From: Rhizobiaceae bacterium
Lineage (GTDB): Bacteria; Pseudomonadota; Alphaproteobacteria; Rhizobiales; Rhizobiaceae
Direction: 5' to 3'
Length of the DNA stretch: 64,000 bases
Assembly (NCBI GenBank): GCA_025698895.1
Contig: JAILWO010000005.1
Location: 143,281-207,280 of the forward strand
Positions 36,715-45,870 of this stretch are shown piece after piece (position 1 is the first letter of the stretch; each line of letters begins with the position of its first letter). Made by a program: the position numbers and the translations under genes. The notes under the pieces are model-generated. The model did no database searches and was not told the origin of the DNA. It worked only from the letters and a program-made list of their open reading frames with translations.

Positions 36715-37818
36715 ATGAGCAACGCACCGCTCGAAGGGCTGAGGATCCTGAGTCTGGCCGAGCAGTTTCCGGGGCCCTATGCCACGATGCTGCTGTCGGA
36801 CATGGGCGCCGAGGTGATCATGGTGGAGCGGCCGGGCATGGGCGACCCGGCGCGGCAGTTCGCGCCGCTGTTCAAGGCGCTGAACCGGGGCAAGAAGAGC
36901 GTGGCCCTGGACCTTAAGGTACCCCAAGAGCTGGCGCGGTTCCGCGAATTGGCCGCGGAGATGGACGTTATCGTTGAGGGGTTTCGCCCCGGCAAGCTCG
37001 CCGCTCTCGGGGCAGGGTTCGAGGAGGTGCGCAAGGTCAATCCGCGCCTCGTCTACGTGTCGATCTCGGGATACGGGCAGGACGGGCCCTATCGCGACCG
37101 GGCCGGCCACGATCTGAGCTACGAGGGCGTGGGCGGGCTTCTGGCCGGGCAGGCCAACGCGGGCCTGCCAAGCGAAGTGCCGCGAGTTCCCCTGGCCGAT
37201 ATAGGCGCGGCACTGTTCGCGGCCATCGCGGTCCTCTCGGCCACGATCTCGGCCCGGCGGACGGGGCGGGGGCGCTACGTGGACGTTTCGATGTCGGATG
37301 CCGTGGTTTCGATGCTCACCGCCTTCCTGGTACCCGAGGCCAACGGCACTCCCCTGGGCAACTTCATCGCCGAGCCGGCCTATGGCGTCTTCACCTGCGG
37401 CGACGGCAAGCTCATAACGCTTTCGATCGCGCATGAGGATTGGTTCTGGCGCCCCTTCTGCGAGGTGATCGGCAGGCCGAAGCTCGCCGGCCTGAAGGGC
37501 CGCGACCGCGCAGCACGAAAAGACGCGCTGCGCGAGGATATCGCCGCAGTGATCGTCACCCGGGCGCGCGACGCGTGGGGCCTCCTGTTCGACAAGGCCG
37601 GCGTGCCCTGGGGCCCGGTCAACAGCCTGACCGAGACCCTCGCCGATCCGCATGTTCGCGCCCGCGGACTGCTGCGGACCCTGGCGCTGCCGGACGGGGG
37701 GAGCGAGACACATCTGGTTCAGCCTCTGAAGTTCGACGGGTTCGAGAGCAGCCCGAGTAGCCCGGCTCCGGAGCTTGGGGCCGATACCGACGGCGTTCTG
37801 GGGCGGGGCCGCGGATAG
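36715..37818 (+). CDS. Alpha-methylacyl-CoA racemase-like CoA-transferase family III protein
   Basis: A 367-residue member of the CaiB/BaiF superfamily. Unlike the protein at 888, it has the racemase pair: His132 in AGHDLSYEG and Asp162 in PLADIGAAL, the same 30-residue spacing as His126/Asp156 of mycobacterial alpha-methylacyl-CoA racemase. It would interconvert 2R- and 2S-methylacyl-CoA so that a stereospecific dehydrogenase can act, a step needed for pristanic-type chains. A CoA-transferase role is the alternative. Apparently a single-gene unit, convergent with the SDR at 37837. Confidence 0.85.
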   Translation: MSNAPLEGLRILSLAEQFPGPYATMLLSDMGAEVIMVERPGMGDPARQFAPLFKALNRGKKSVALDLKVPQELARFRELAAEMDVIVEGFRPGKLAALGAGFEEVRKVNPRLVYVSISGYGQDGPYRDRAGHDLSYEGVGGLLAGQANAGLPSEVPRVPLADIGAALFAAIAVLSATISARRTGRGRYVDVSMSDAVVSMLTAFLVPEANGTPLGNFIAEPAYGVFTCGDGKLITLSIAHEDWFWRPFCEVIGRPKLAGLKGRDRAARKDALREDIAAVIVTRARDAWGLLFDKAGVPWGPVNSLTETLADPHVRARGLLRTLALPDGGSETHLVQPLKFDGFESSPSSPAPELGADTDGVLGRGRG

Positions 37819-37836
37819 TGGCCCGCCTTCCCTAGG

Positions 37837-38625
37837 TCAGACCGCAAACGAGTATCCCCCGTTGACCGGATAGGTCTGGCCGGTGATCCAGCTCGCCGCG
37901 TCCGAGCAGAGGAAGAGGATCAGGCCCGCCGGATCCTCCGGTTCACCGAGGCGACGGATCAGGTATTGCGAAAGGACCTTTTTCTCAGCGGCCTCGTCGG
38001 GGATCAGATCGGTCACCGCGGGGGTCCGTGTGCCGCCGAGGGCAACGCAGTTGGCGGTGATCCCGAAGCGGCCGCCGGCTTTGGCGATTGCGCGCATGAA
38101 GCCTGCAGCGCCGGCCTTGGCACCGGAATAGACAGCCAGGTGCGGCTCGCCGACGCGGCCGGCGTCCGAGATCACGGTGACAATCCGACCGTAACCGCCC
38201 TTGATCATGCCGGGCATGGCGTGGCGGGTGCAGTTGAGCACGCCGTCTAAGTTGGTGGCCAACCAGCGTCGCCACTCGTCGGGACCGGATTCCCAGAAAG
38301 AAACCAAATCGTCGAGGCGCGAGGTCGGGCCTGCATTGCCGGCGTTGTTCACCAGGATGTCGACCCCGCCCAGCGCCTCACGCGCCCTGGCGAACGCGCC
38401 GCCGACGGCCTCGAAATCGGAGACGTCGAAGGCCAGGGGCAGCGCCTTCGCACCGAGCGCCGCTACCTCGGATGCCACCGCTTCGGCGCGGTCGGCGTGG
38501 AAATCGTTGATCACAACGGCGCCGGCGCCGTACTGCGCCAGATAGAGGGCGACCTGGCGCCCCACGCCTTGTCCACCGCCGGTCACCAGCGCTGTCCGTC
38601 CCTTGAGGTCGAGAATGTGTTTCAT
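37837..38625 (-). CDS. Short-chain dehydrogenase/reductase
   Basis: A 262-residue SDR with TGGGQGVGRQ, NNAGNAGPTS, Ser in TVISDAG and the YSGAK Tyr/Lys pair; it ends ITGQTYPVNGGYSF. It resembles 2-hydroxyacyl- or 3-hydroxyacyl-CoA dehydrogenases including the BadH group. It is the last gene of the ABC-importer operon, 15 bases after the LivF-like gene, so it may act early on the imported substrate. Confidence 0.9.
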   Translation of the reverse strand: MKHILDLKGRTALVTGGGQGVGRQVALYLAQYGAGAVVINDFHADRAEAVASEVAALGAKALPLAFDVSDFEAVGGAFARAREALGGVDILVNNAGNAGPTSRLDDLVSFWESGPDEWRRWLATNLDGVLNCTRHAMPGMIKGGYGRIVTVISDAGRVGEPHLAVYSGAKAGAAGFMRAIAKAGGRFGITANCVALGGTRTPAVTDLIPDEAAEKKVLSQYLIRRLGEPEDPAGLILFLCSDAASWITGQTYPVNGGYSFAV

Positions 38626-38640
38626 GCCTCCCCCTGTTCG

Positions 38641-39432
38641 TCATCCGAGCCAGCGCTTGCGCCGGCGGTAGTGCTTGACCTGGCGATAACTCTTGCGTTC
38701 GCCTGAGGCGGTCACGCCGAGGTAGAATTCCTTCACGTCCTCGTTCTGGGCCAGCTTGTCGGCGCGCCCGTCGAGAACCACCCGGCCGTTCTCCAGCACA
38801 TAGGCGTAATCGGCCAGTCCCAGCCCCGCGGCGCTGTTCTGCTCAACCAAAAAGAAGGTCGTGCCCTCCTCCTTCAGCCGGCTCAGCACCTCGTAGACGT
38901 CGTGGATCATCAGCGGAGCGAGGCCGAGCGAAGGCTCATCGATGGCGATGATCTTAGGCCGGGCCATCATCGCGCGGCCGATCAGAAGGAGCTGCTGTTC
39001 GCCGCCCGACATGAAGCCCGCCGTGCGGGACTTCAGGTTAGCGAGGCGCGGCATCAGCGTGTAGACGTGATCGAGCCGTCGCTTCAGCTCGGCCCGGTCA
39101 GGCACCATGTGTCCCCCGACAATCAGGTTCTGCTCCGCTGTCATGTGGCGCAGCACGCGGCGGCCTTCCATCACGTGGATGAGGCCGCGCCGCACAACCT
39201 CCGAAGCTTCCAGGTTATGGATCGGAGTGCCCTCGAGGGTGATCGCTCCGGCCGACACCTTTCCGTCTTCGGATTTCAGCGTGCCCGAGATTGCCTTGAG
39301 GATCGTGCTCTTGCCGGCGCCGTTGCCGCCAAGGAGCGCGACGCACTGCCCTTCCCGAAGGCTGAGAGAAACGCCCTTCAGCGCAAGGATGACATCGGAA
39401 TAGGTAACCTCTACATTGTGAAGTTCCAGCAT
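38641..39432 (-). CDS. Branched-chain-type ABC transporter ATPase (LivF-like)
   Basis: A 263-residue ATPase with Walker A GGNGAGKST, the signature region FMSGGEQQ (a variant of LSGGQ), Walker B KIIAIDEP and the switch-region loop with FFLVEQNS. It powers the LivH/LivM-like permeases. The C-terminus has a basic tail (KHYRRRKRW) not usual in LivF. Second-to-last gene of the importer operon. Confidence 0.94.
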   Translation of the reverse strand: MLELHNVEVTYSDVILALKGVSLSLREGQCVALLGGNGAGKSTILKAISGTLKSEDGKVSAGAITLEGTPIHNLEASEVVRRGLIHVMEGRRVLRHMTAEQNLIVGGHMVPDRAELKRRLDHVYTLMPRLANLKSRTAGFMSGGEQQLLLIGRAMMARPKIIAIDEPSLGLAPLMIHDVYEVLSRLKEEGTTFFLVEQNSAAGLGLADYAYVLENGRVVLDGRADKLAQNEDVKEFYLGVTASGERKSYRQVKHYRRRKRWLG

Positions 39433-39495
39433 CGGCCGCTTGCCCCGTTCTTAGGATAGGGCCGGGCACCACGAGCGGGCGGTGCCCGGCAGGTC

Positions 39496-40734
39496 TCACC
39501 ACTTCTCGACGTTGGGGATGGCGGCCCCGGTGGCCTCGACCACGATTTTGCCGTCGCGCACGCTGCCGACGTTGACCTGAAGTCCCTTCAGGGGGAAGGG
39601 CGCCTCAGGCGTGAAGGACAGCGTGGGAAGGAAACCGTGGGTTTCTTCTGTAGTGATCGGTTCTGCGAAAAGCGCCTCGCGCACCTTCTCGCCGGTCAGG
39701 CCCTCGGGACCGTTGGCTTCTATCGCATGTTCGATCACCGTAACGGCAAAAAGCCCTTGGGAGATGCCCATGGCAGTCACTACGTTCCAAGGTGCCTTCA
39801 GGCCGTAACTGTCGGACAGGGTCTGGTAGAACTGGCGGGGCGGCGTATCCTCGTCGGCCGCGATGGCCATGCCGTAGGCTTCGTAGTCGCCTTCAAGCTG
39901 TTCGAGGCCGCCCAGGGCCTTGCCCGAGGCGGGAAGGCCATTGTGCGAACTCATCATGATCGGCACATCGGCGCCATTGGCCTGCAGGCCGCGCTTTGCG
40001 GCAACTACGATCGAAGTGTTGGTCTGGATGATCAAGGCGTCGGCGCCCGAGCGTGCTACGCGGCGCATCTGCGCCGTCAGATCGGTCGGCTGCACTTCCG
40101 TATAGATCACCTCAACCAGTTCGATCTCGTCGGGGTGCTCTTCGGCGTATTTCTCCAGGCCCTTGACCATGTCCACATAGGCCGGCGAGGCCTCCGAGGC
40201 CATAATCGCTGCCTTGATGGGGCCATCACCGCCCCGCTTCTGGCGCAGCCAGTACAGGAAGCCCGCGCTCTCGTGTGAGTAGGTGGGACGGGGATTGAAA
40301 ATCCAGGAGTCCGGTTTCCACGCATAGCCGTACGCGGCGGTGGCCATGAACATCGGGATCTTGTCCTCGGGCAGGCGCTCGGACAGTGCTGCGACGTCGG
40401 GGCCGCCGAGGCCGATTACCGCGATGGGCTCGAGTTCGGACTTGATGCCGGGCCACAGACTTGCCACCTGGGCGGCGTCATAGCGGGTCTCGTAGTTCTT
40501 GTAGTTCAGCGTCACACCCAGTTGTGCGCCGCGGGTGGCGTTCCACCAGTCGATCACCTTCTCGCGCCCCGCCGCGAGGATCGGCATGATGTCGGCATAA
40601 GGCCCCGAGAAGTCCGACAGGAGCGCCACGTTGTAGCGGGTTTCCTCCTGCGCCTTCAGCGGCAGTGCCCAGGCCAGTGCCATTGCGCCCGCCGCAAGAA
40701 GAGTGCGGCACCTCGATTTCAACGACGTTGTCAT
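39496..40734 (-). CDS. Periplasmic substrate-binding protein (LivK-like)
   Basis: A 412-residue extracellular binding protein of the Leu/Ile/Val-binding family. An N-terminal signal peptide is evident (basic start, hydrophobic LLAAGAMALAWALPLKA, likely cleavage before QEE). The mature protein begins YNVALLSDFSGPYAD, the standard peripla-BP_6 start. Such proteins in catabolic operons often bind aromatic or other carboxylic acids rather than amino acids; the CoA ligase in the same operon supports that here. Confidence 0.93.
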   Translation of the reverse strand: MTTSLKSRCRTLLAAGAMALAWALPLKAQEETRYNVALLSDFSGPYADIMPILAAGREKVIDWWNATRGAQLGVTLNYKNYETRYDAAQVASLWPGIKSELEPIAVIGLGGPDVAALSERLPEDKIPMFMATAAYGYAWKPDSWIFNPRPTYSHESAGFLYWLRQKRGGDGPIKAAIMASEASPAYVDMVKGLEKYAEEHPDEIELVEVIYTEVQPTDLTAQMRRVARSGADALIIQTNTSIVVAAKRGLQANGADVPIMMSSHNGLPASGKALGGLEQLEGDYEAYGMAIAADEDTPPRQFYQTLSDSYGLKAPWNVVTAMGISQGLFAVTVIEHAIEANGPEGLTGEKVREALFAEPITTEETHGFLPTLSFTPEAPFPLKGLQVNVGSVRDGKIVVEATGAAIPNVEKW

Positions 40735-40765
40735 TTTCTTTCTCCCAGTTGAGGGCCGGCCCTGG

Positions 40766-41818
40766 TCAATAGGGGAACGGCCAGATGCGGTAAGACGACT
40801 TCAGGATGGTCCAGCGATGCATCAGTCCCTTGGGCTCGAGGATCATGAAGAGGGCAATGACCCCGCCCAGGATCACGTTCATTCCCGCGAAGACGATGTC
40901 GCCGCCGAGGAAGGTGACGCTGTCGGCAATGTTCGGCCCAACGGTTGCGATGATCTCCTGAATCACGCGGATCACGAAGACCCCGATGAGCGCACCGACG
41001 ACAGAGCCCATGCCGCCAACAATAATCATCGCTATGAAGAACACCGAGTTGAACAGGGTGAACTGATCCACGCCGACGAAGCGGATCAGGTAGGCCCAGA
41101 GCCCGCCGCCCACCCCGGCGTAGAATGCGCCGATCAGGAAGGCGTTGGCCTTGGTGGCGGCGACATTGATGCCCATGATGCCGGCGGCCACGTCGTCGTC
41201 GCGGACCGCCACGAAGGCACGCCCGAAGCGCGAGCGGACGATTCCGAAGGCGCCGGCCACCATGATCGCGGCAACGAACAGCATAAGGTAGTACTGCGCG
41301 CCTTCGCTCACGATCCGCAATCCGAAAAGCGTGGCCGGCGGCACGGTCACCCCGTTCGATCCCCCAAGCCAGGACGAGGGCAGATTGAGTACCGCGAAGT
41401 GGAAGATGAATTGTGCAGCGATGGTGGTGAGCGCCAAGTAGAAGCCCTTGATCCGCGCCGCCGTCAGCCCGAAGAGGAAGCCGAAGACAGCCGCTGCGAA
41501 ACCGGCGATGGGGATTGTCAGAAGGAAGGTTAGCCCGGTCTTCTCGGCCAGGATCGCAGCCGTATAGGCGCCAACTCCCATGAATGCCGCCTGACCGAGG
41601 TTGATCTGACCGGCATAGCCGGTGCAGATCTGAAGCCCCACGGCGACCACGGCGCTGATGTACATGATGTTGAGGATGGCGACGATCCGCGGCCCTACCA
41701 GATAGGGCGCCGCCAGCAGCACCGCGATGAATAGGATGAGCGAAAGCGCTTGCCAGCGGGTGCGGACCAGCCGCCGGTCGGCGCGGTAGCTGGTGGCGAA
41801 GATGCCGGAAGGATCCAT
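40766..41818 (-). CDS. Branched-chain-type ABC transporter permease (LivM-like)
   Basis: A 350-residue polytopic membrane protein of the LivM family with about ten hydrophobic helices. The motifs ICTGYAGQINLGQAAFMGVG and GGMGSVVGALIGVF are typical. It pairs with the LivH-like permease, whose stop codon lies three bases upstream of its start. Confidence 0.93.
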   Translation of the reverse strand: MDPSGIFATSYRADRRLVRTRWQALSLILFIAVLLAAPYLVGPRIVAILNIMYISAVVAVGLQICTGYAGQINLGQAAFMGVGAYTAAILAEKTGLTFLLTIPIAGFAAAVFGFLFGLTAARIKGFYLALTTIAAQFIFHFAVLNLPSSWLGGSNGVTVPPATLFGLRIVSEGAQYYLMLFVAAIMVAGAFGIVRSRFGRAFVAVRDDDVAAGIMGINVAATKANAFLIGAFYAGVGGGLWAYLIRFVGVDQFTLFNSVFFIAMIIVGGMGSVVGALIGVFVIRVIQEIIATVGPNIADSVTFLGGDIVFAGMNVILGGVIALFMILEPKGLMHRWTILKSSYRIWPFPY

Positions 41819-41821
41819 CGC

Positions 41822-42706
41822 TCAGACCCTCTCGATGGTGCGCCAGCCGAACAGTCCGGTTGGCCGGATCAGCAGGATGCCCAGCATGATGAGGTAGGGC
41901 ACGACAGTACCGAGCGCACCGCCCACCAGCGGATCGAGATAGTTGGTGGCCAAGCTTTGTGCCACGCCCACGATTACGCCGGCAAGGATTAGTCCGCCGA
42001 TGGATTCGAGCCCGGCAAACAGCGCAACAGGAAGCGCGGCGAAGCCGATCTCGGAGGCAAGGAAAGTGAGCGACTTGCCGCTCAGGAAGATCATCGCACC
42101 CACCGTGGAGAGAACCGCGCCCAGGACCCAGGCGAAGGCGATCGAGCCCTTGACCGAGATCCCCATAGACGAAGCCACCACATGATCCTCGGCCACCGCC
42201 GTCATGCGCAGCCCGGCGCGGGTCCGATTGAAGAACCAGGAGAGCCCGACCGCCGCGACCACGGTGATGAGACCGCCGATCAGGAGGTTCATCGGAATCA
42301 GCATCTCTCCCAGGAACAGCGGCTTCAGAGGGAAGATCACCGGGAAGGGCCGCACCGCGGGTCCGAAAAGCAGCAGCACAATCCCGCGCAGCAATATCAA
42401 CAGCCCCACGGTGACCATGACCATGGAGAATACACTTTCTCCGATCAGTTTGGTCAGGAAGATCCGCTCGATCAGGTAGCCTGCCAGCGCCGAAAGCAGC
42501 AGCGAGAGCGGGATCGCCAGCCAGAGGTCGAGACCCAGCTCGAAGGTCGTGTACCACACGATGAAGCCGCCCAGGATCACCAGTTCGCCCTGGGCGAAGT
42601 TGAACACTTTGCTGGCGCGATAGATCACCACGAACCCCATCGCGACCAGAGCATAGAGCAGCCCGATCAGGGCGCCAGTGATGATGTCGTTGATAACGTA
42701 GATCAT
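41822..42706 (-). CDS. Branched-chain-type ABC transporter permease (LivH-like)
   Basis: A 294-residue polytopic membrane protein of the LivH family. YALVAMGFVVIYRASKVFNF, AQGELVILGG and TRAGLRMTAVAEDHVVASSM are the expected segments, the last being the cytoplasmic loop that contacts the ATPases. It lies between the embedded CoA ligase gene and the LivM-like gene, 16 bases after the ligase. Confidence 0.93.
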   Translation of the reverse strand: MIYVINDIITGALIGLLYALVAMGFVVIYRASKVFNFAQGELVILGGFIVWYTTFELGLDLWLAIPLSLLLSALAGYLIERIFLTKLIGESVFSMVMVTVGLLILLRGIVLLLFGPAVRPFPVIFPLKPLFLGEMLIPMNLLIGGLITVVAAVGLSWFFNRTRAGLRMTAVAEDHVVASSMGISVKGSIAFAWVLGAVLSTVGAMIFLSGKSLTFLASEIGFAALPVALFAGLESIGGLILAGVIVGVAQSLATNYLDPLVGGALGTVVPYLIMLGILLIRPTGLFGWRTIERV

Positions 42707-42722
42707 CGTTTCGTGAACTCCT

Positions 42723-44720
42723 TCACGCGGCGTGTTGCTTCCGGGCGGTGCGCGGAGCGCCCTCTACATCGGTAACGGCGACGTGGACTCTTAGAACGCC
42801 CCGGCGGCCGTCTTGATAGGTGACAGCGATTTCGAGATCGACACTGTGGTCCCCGCCGTAGATCGCCTCCACTAGATCGGCGTAGCGCTCTTCCAGAAAG
42901 GCTCGGCGCAGCTTGCGGCTGCGGGTCAGCTCGCCCTCGTCGGGATCGAGCTCCTTGGGGAAGTTCGCGAAACGCCGGACCCGCGAGCCTTCCGGCAGAA
43001 GCATGTTGATGCGCTCCACCTCCGCTCTGATCAGTTCGAGGATCTCGGGTTTCTGCGACAGGTCGGTATAGGTCGAGAAGCTAAGCTGGTTCTCCTCGAC
43101 CCAGCGGCTCAGTACCTCCATATCGATATTGATCAACGCCGCCACGAAGGGGCGCGTCTGGTCTCCAAGGATCATCAGGTCCTTGATGAAGGGGCTGTAG
43201 CGCAGACGGGTTTCGATGAACTGCGGCGGATAGCTGTGACCGTTGCAGAGATGCCGCATGTCCTTTACGCGGTCGAAGAACACGAGCTCTCCATCATCGG
43301 TCATTGAGACGGCGTCGCCGGTCGCGTACCAGCCGTCCCTGGTCTGGGCCTCAGCGGTCTTGTCAGGCTTGCGGAAATAGCCGCCGAACCCCGAGCCGCC
43401 CCGCACATGGAGCTCGCCGTCCTCGGCGATGCGAAATTCGAGCGGATCGCCATAGACAGGATTGACCTGCATCCAGCGCCCGCTGGTCTCCAGCTTATAG
43501 CTTTCGCCCATATGCGCTGTGAGAAGTCCGACTTCTGTTGCCCCGTATACGTTGCGCAGCTTCACGCCCATGGCGTGGAACATGCGGAAGACGTCAGGCG
43601 CCATGAGCGCCCCCCCAGACATGGCGTTCCTGGCCTTTCTCAGGCCTAGGTTGTCGCGCAGGTGCCAAAGCACCAGAACCTCGGCCAGCGGCAGCTGCAG
43701 GCGCGCTGCAAGCGAAGGCCGACGCCCTTCAAGCCGCTCGACATAGACGTCGCGGCCCACCCTCATGGCCCAGTTGTAGAACGCCCGCCGAATTGGCCCC
43801 GCGCTAAGCATCCGCGCCTGCACAATCGAGGCAAGGTTCTCCCACTGACGCGGGCTGAAGACCAGCGCATTGACGGCCAGCTCACGGATGTTGTCGAGTA
43901 TCTCTTCCGGCCCCTCGGGGAAGTTCACCACCATCGGTGCAAGCAGCCCGATCGACAGCCCGAAGATCTGCTCGGTAACCCAAGCCGGGGAAATATAGGT
44001 GAGGTACTCGGTGCCCGGCGCGATTTCGACCGCGCCCATCACCCGGGCGGAGTTGTCGAAAAGATAGCGCTGCGAGATCATAACGCCTTTCGGCTTGCTG
44101 GTCGTGCCCGAGGTATAGGACAGAACCGCGATGTCGCCGGGTCTACCGCGCGCGACACGAGCCTCGAATAACTTCGGATCCTGGTCGTGACGGCGGGCTC
44201 CGGCATCGCTCACCGCCTGATACGAGCGCAAGAGCGGGTGTGCGTAGGTCCACAGCCCGGCATCGTCCCAGTAGACAATGGCGATGATGCCTTCGAGGTC
44301 CCCGGCGATCTCGAGGCACTTGTCCACCTGCTCCTGGTCCTGCACGAGGAAAATCCGCGTCTCCGAATCCCGCGCCAGATAGTGAATCTCGGCGGAGGAT
44401 TGATCGGGGTAGACCGAGATCACCTTCCCGCCCAACGATTGGGCGGCGTACTCGGCCCAGAAATGTTCGGGTTCGTTCTCGCCGATTACCATCATTGAGT
44501 CGCCCGAGCCGAATCCCAGATCGTCAAGGCCAAGCGCCAAAGCGCGGACCCGCTGGAGCACGTCGGCCCAGGTGAACTCGCGCCAGATGCCGAGGCGCTT
44601 GTGCCGCTGGGCCAAGGCAGCCGGCGTGGCCTTGGCTCGCGCCAGCAACACCTGCGGCAGCGTTTGGCTTTGCGTCACCGCAGGATCGCTGAAGACCTTC
44701 GCTGCTCTTGTGCGCTCCAC
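42723..44720 (-). CDS. AMP-forming long-chain acyl-CoA ligase embedded in the ABC operon
   Basis: A 665-residue ANL ligase resembling long-chain acyl-CoA synthetases. The P-loop is SYTSGTTSKPKGVMIS, followed by NVYGATEVGLL, GWYATGDAVSM and DRVKDMRHLCNGH in the hinge region. The last 70 residues go beyond the usual ligase core. The start is GTG at 44720, a few bases after the LivG-like stop codon. Located between ATPase and permease genes, it probably traps the imported acid as a CoA ester. Confidence 0.92.
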   Translation of the reverse strand: MERTRAAKVFSDPAVTQSQTLPQVLLARAKATPAALAQRHKRLGIWREFTWADVLQRVRALALGLDDLGFGSGDSMMVIGENEPEHFWAEYAAQSLGGKVISVYPDQSSAEIHYLARDSETRIFLVQDQEQVDKCLEIAGDLEGIIAIVYWDDAGLWTYAHPLLRSYQAVSDAGARRHDQDPKLFEARVARGRPGDIAVLSYTSGTTSKPKGVMISQRYLFDNSARVMGAVEIAPGTEYLTYISPAWVTEQIFGLSIGLLAPMVVNFPEGPEEILDNIRELAVNALVFSPRQWENLASIVQARMLSAGPIRRAFYNWAMRVGRDVYVERLEGRRPSLAARLQLPLAEVLVLWHLRDNLGLRKARNAMSGGALMAPDVFRMFHAMGVKLRNVYGATEVGLLTAHMGESYKLETSGRWMQVNPVYGDPLEFRIAEDGELHVRGGSGFGGYFRKPDKTAEAQTRDGWYATGDAVSMTDDGELVFFDRVKDMRHLCNGHSYPPQFIETRLRYSPFIKDLMILGDQTRPFVAALINIDMEVLSRWVEENQLSFSTYTDLSQKPEILELIRAEVERINMLLPEGSRVRRFANFPKELDPDEGELTRSRKLRRAFLEERYADLVEAIYGGDHSVDLEIAVTYQDGRRGVLRVHVAVTDVEGAPRTARKQHAA

Positions 44721-44724
44721 TGTT

Positions 44725-45507
44725 CTACCCCAGATAGGCTTTGATCACGGCCGGATCCCTCTGGATTTCAGCCGGCGTCCCTTCAGCGATCACCCGGCCG
44801 AAGTCCAGCACTACGATCCGGTCGGCCAGGTCCATCACGACGCCCATGTCGTGTTCCACAAGCACCACCGGGATCTTCCGTGCCTCGCGCACGTCGAGGA
44901 TGAAGCGCGCGAGATCTTCTTTCTCCTCGGAGTTCATTCCGGCCATCGGCTCGTCCAAAAGCAGGATGGAGGGCTCTTGCGCCAAGGCGCGGCCCAGATC
45001 GACGCGCTTGCGCAACCCGTAGCCCAGCGTGCCCACCTGCCGGTTTCGGATCGCCTCGATCTCAAGAAAGTCCACGATTTCCTCAACAGCCTCGCGATGT
45101 TCGGTTTCCTCGCGCATCACCGGCCCGTAGTGGAAGAAGGCCTGGACTACATTCGAACGCATAAGGGTGTGGCGGCCAATCAGGATGTTCTCGACCACGG
45201 TCAACCCCCCGAAGAGGTGCGTTCCCTGAAAGGTGCGTGCCAAGCCTCTGCGGGCGATCTGGTCCACGCGGAGGCCGGTCACATCCTGCCCGATGAGTTC
45301 GACGCACCCCTGCTGGGGGCGGTAAAAACCGGCAGTGACGTTCAGAAACGATGTCTTTCCTGCACCATTGGGGCCGATGATCGCCAGAAGCTCGTCCTCG
45401 CGCACCTCGATAGAGACGTCATCCAGCGCCGTCACTCCGCCGAACCGAAGGGTGGCGCTGCGGACGGCAAGCGGCGGTGCCTGTCGCTCTTTTCGCGCGG
45501 CGGTCAT
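44725..45507 (-). CDS. Branched-chain-type ABC transporter ATPase (LivG-like)
   Basis: A 260-residue ATPase with Walker A GPNGAGKTSFLNV, family insert LARTFQGTHLFGGL, signature region LGYGLRKRVDLGRAL and Walker B SILLLDEPMAG. Start ATG 45507 is used; a GTG two codons upstream (45513) is also possible and neither has a strong ribosome-binding site. First gene of the importer operon, with operator-like site F about 150 bases upstream. Confidence 0.93.
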   Translation of the reverse strand: MTAARKERQAPPLAVRSATLRFGGVTALDDVSIEVREDELLAIIGPNGAGKTSFLNVTAGFYRPQQGCVELIGQDVTGLRVDQIARRGLARTFQGTHLFGGLTVVENILIGRHTLMRSNVVQAFFHYGPVMREETEHREAVEEIVDFLEIEAIRNRQVGTLGYGLRKRVDLGRALAQEPSILLLDEPMAGMNSEEKEDLARFILDVREARKIPVVLVEHDMGVVMDLADRIVVLDFGRVIAEGTPAEIQRDPAVIKAYLG

Positions 45508-45657
45508 GAGCACGCGATGCCGTCACGCATTCCCGGCGGCGGGCGCAGGGAACGTGAGTCATCACACCGGCCACAGGTCCGTTCGCTACCGATCAACGAT
45601 CTTCCTCCCGTCGACCCTGTCGTTTGTGCAGGGCTTCAGCAAACCCCATTGAACAAT

Positions 45658-45671
45658 CTAACAGACGTTAG
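45658..45671. promoter_or_regulatory. Operator-like inverted repeat (site F)
   Basis: CTAACAGACGTTAG matches the shared core exactly, with symmetric flanks (AAT on the left, AATT on the right). It lies upstream of the ABC-importer operon, so uptake is likely under the same control as catabolism. Confidence 0.75.
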
Positions 45672-45781
45672 AATTCGATTCAACTGCCCTCTCTTTACTG
45701 TCGTCCGACCTGTGGACTTGCCTTCTTTGCGCTTGGATAGGTGAGCGGCTGGGGCAAAGACGGCATCCGGAGGATACGCAT

Positions 45782-45870
45782 ATGCGCTGAAGCGCAGGAC
45801 CGATAAGCTGGCTGCCACGATGACCGGTACGCTGATGGCGCTGTTCGGACGGACGGGTGTCAGCGGATAG
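45782..45870 (+). pseudogene. Thioesterase 3-prime remnant
   Basis: The last 30 codons of the thioesterase at 32244-32699 are present in frame, ending LMALFGRTGVSG and TAG, but no 5-prime part exists. Seven substitutions in the first 32 bases show relaxed selection. It forms the left part of the right repeat copy. Confidence 0.85.
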
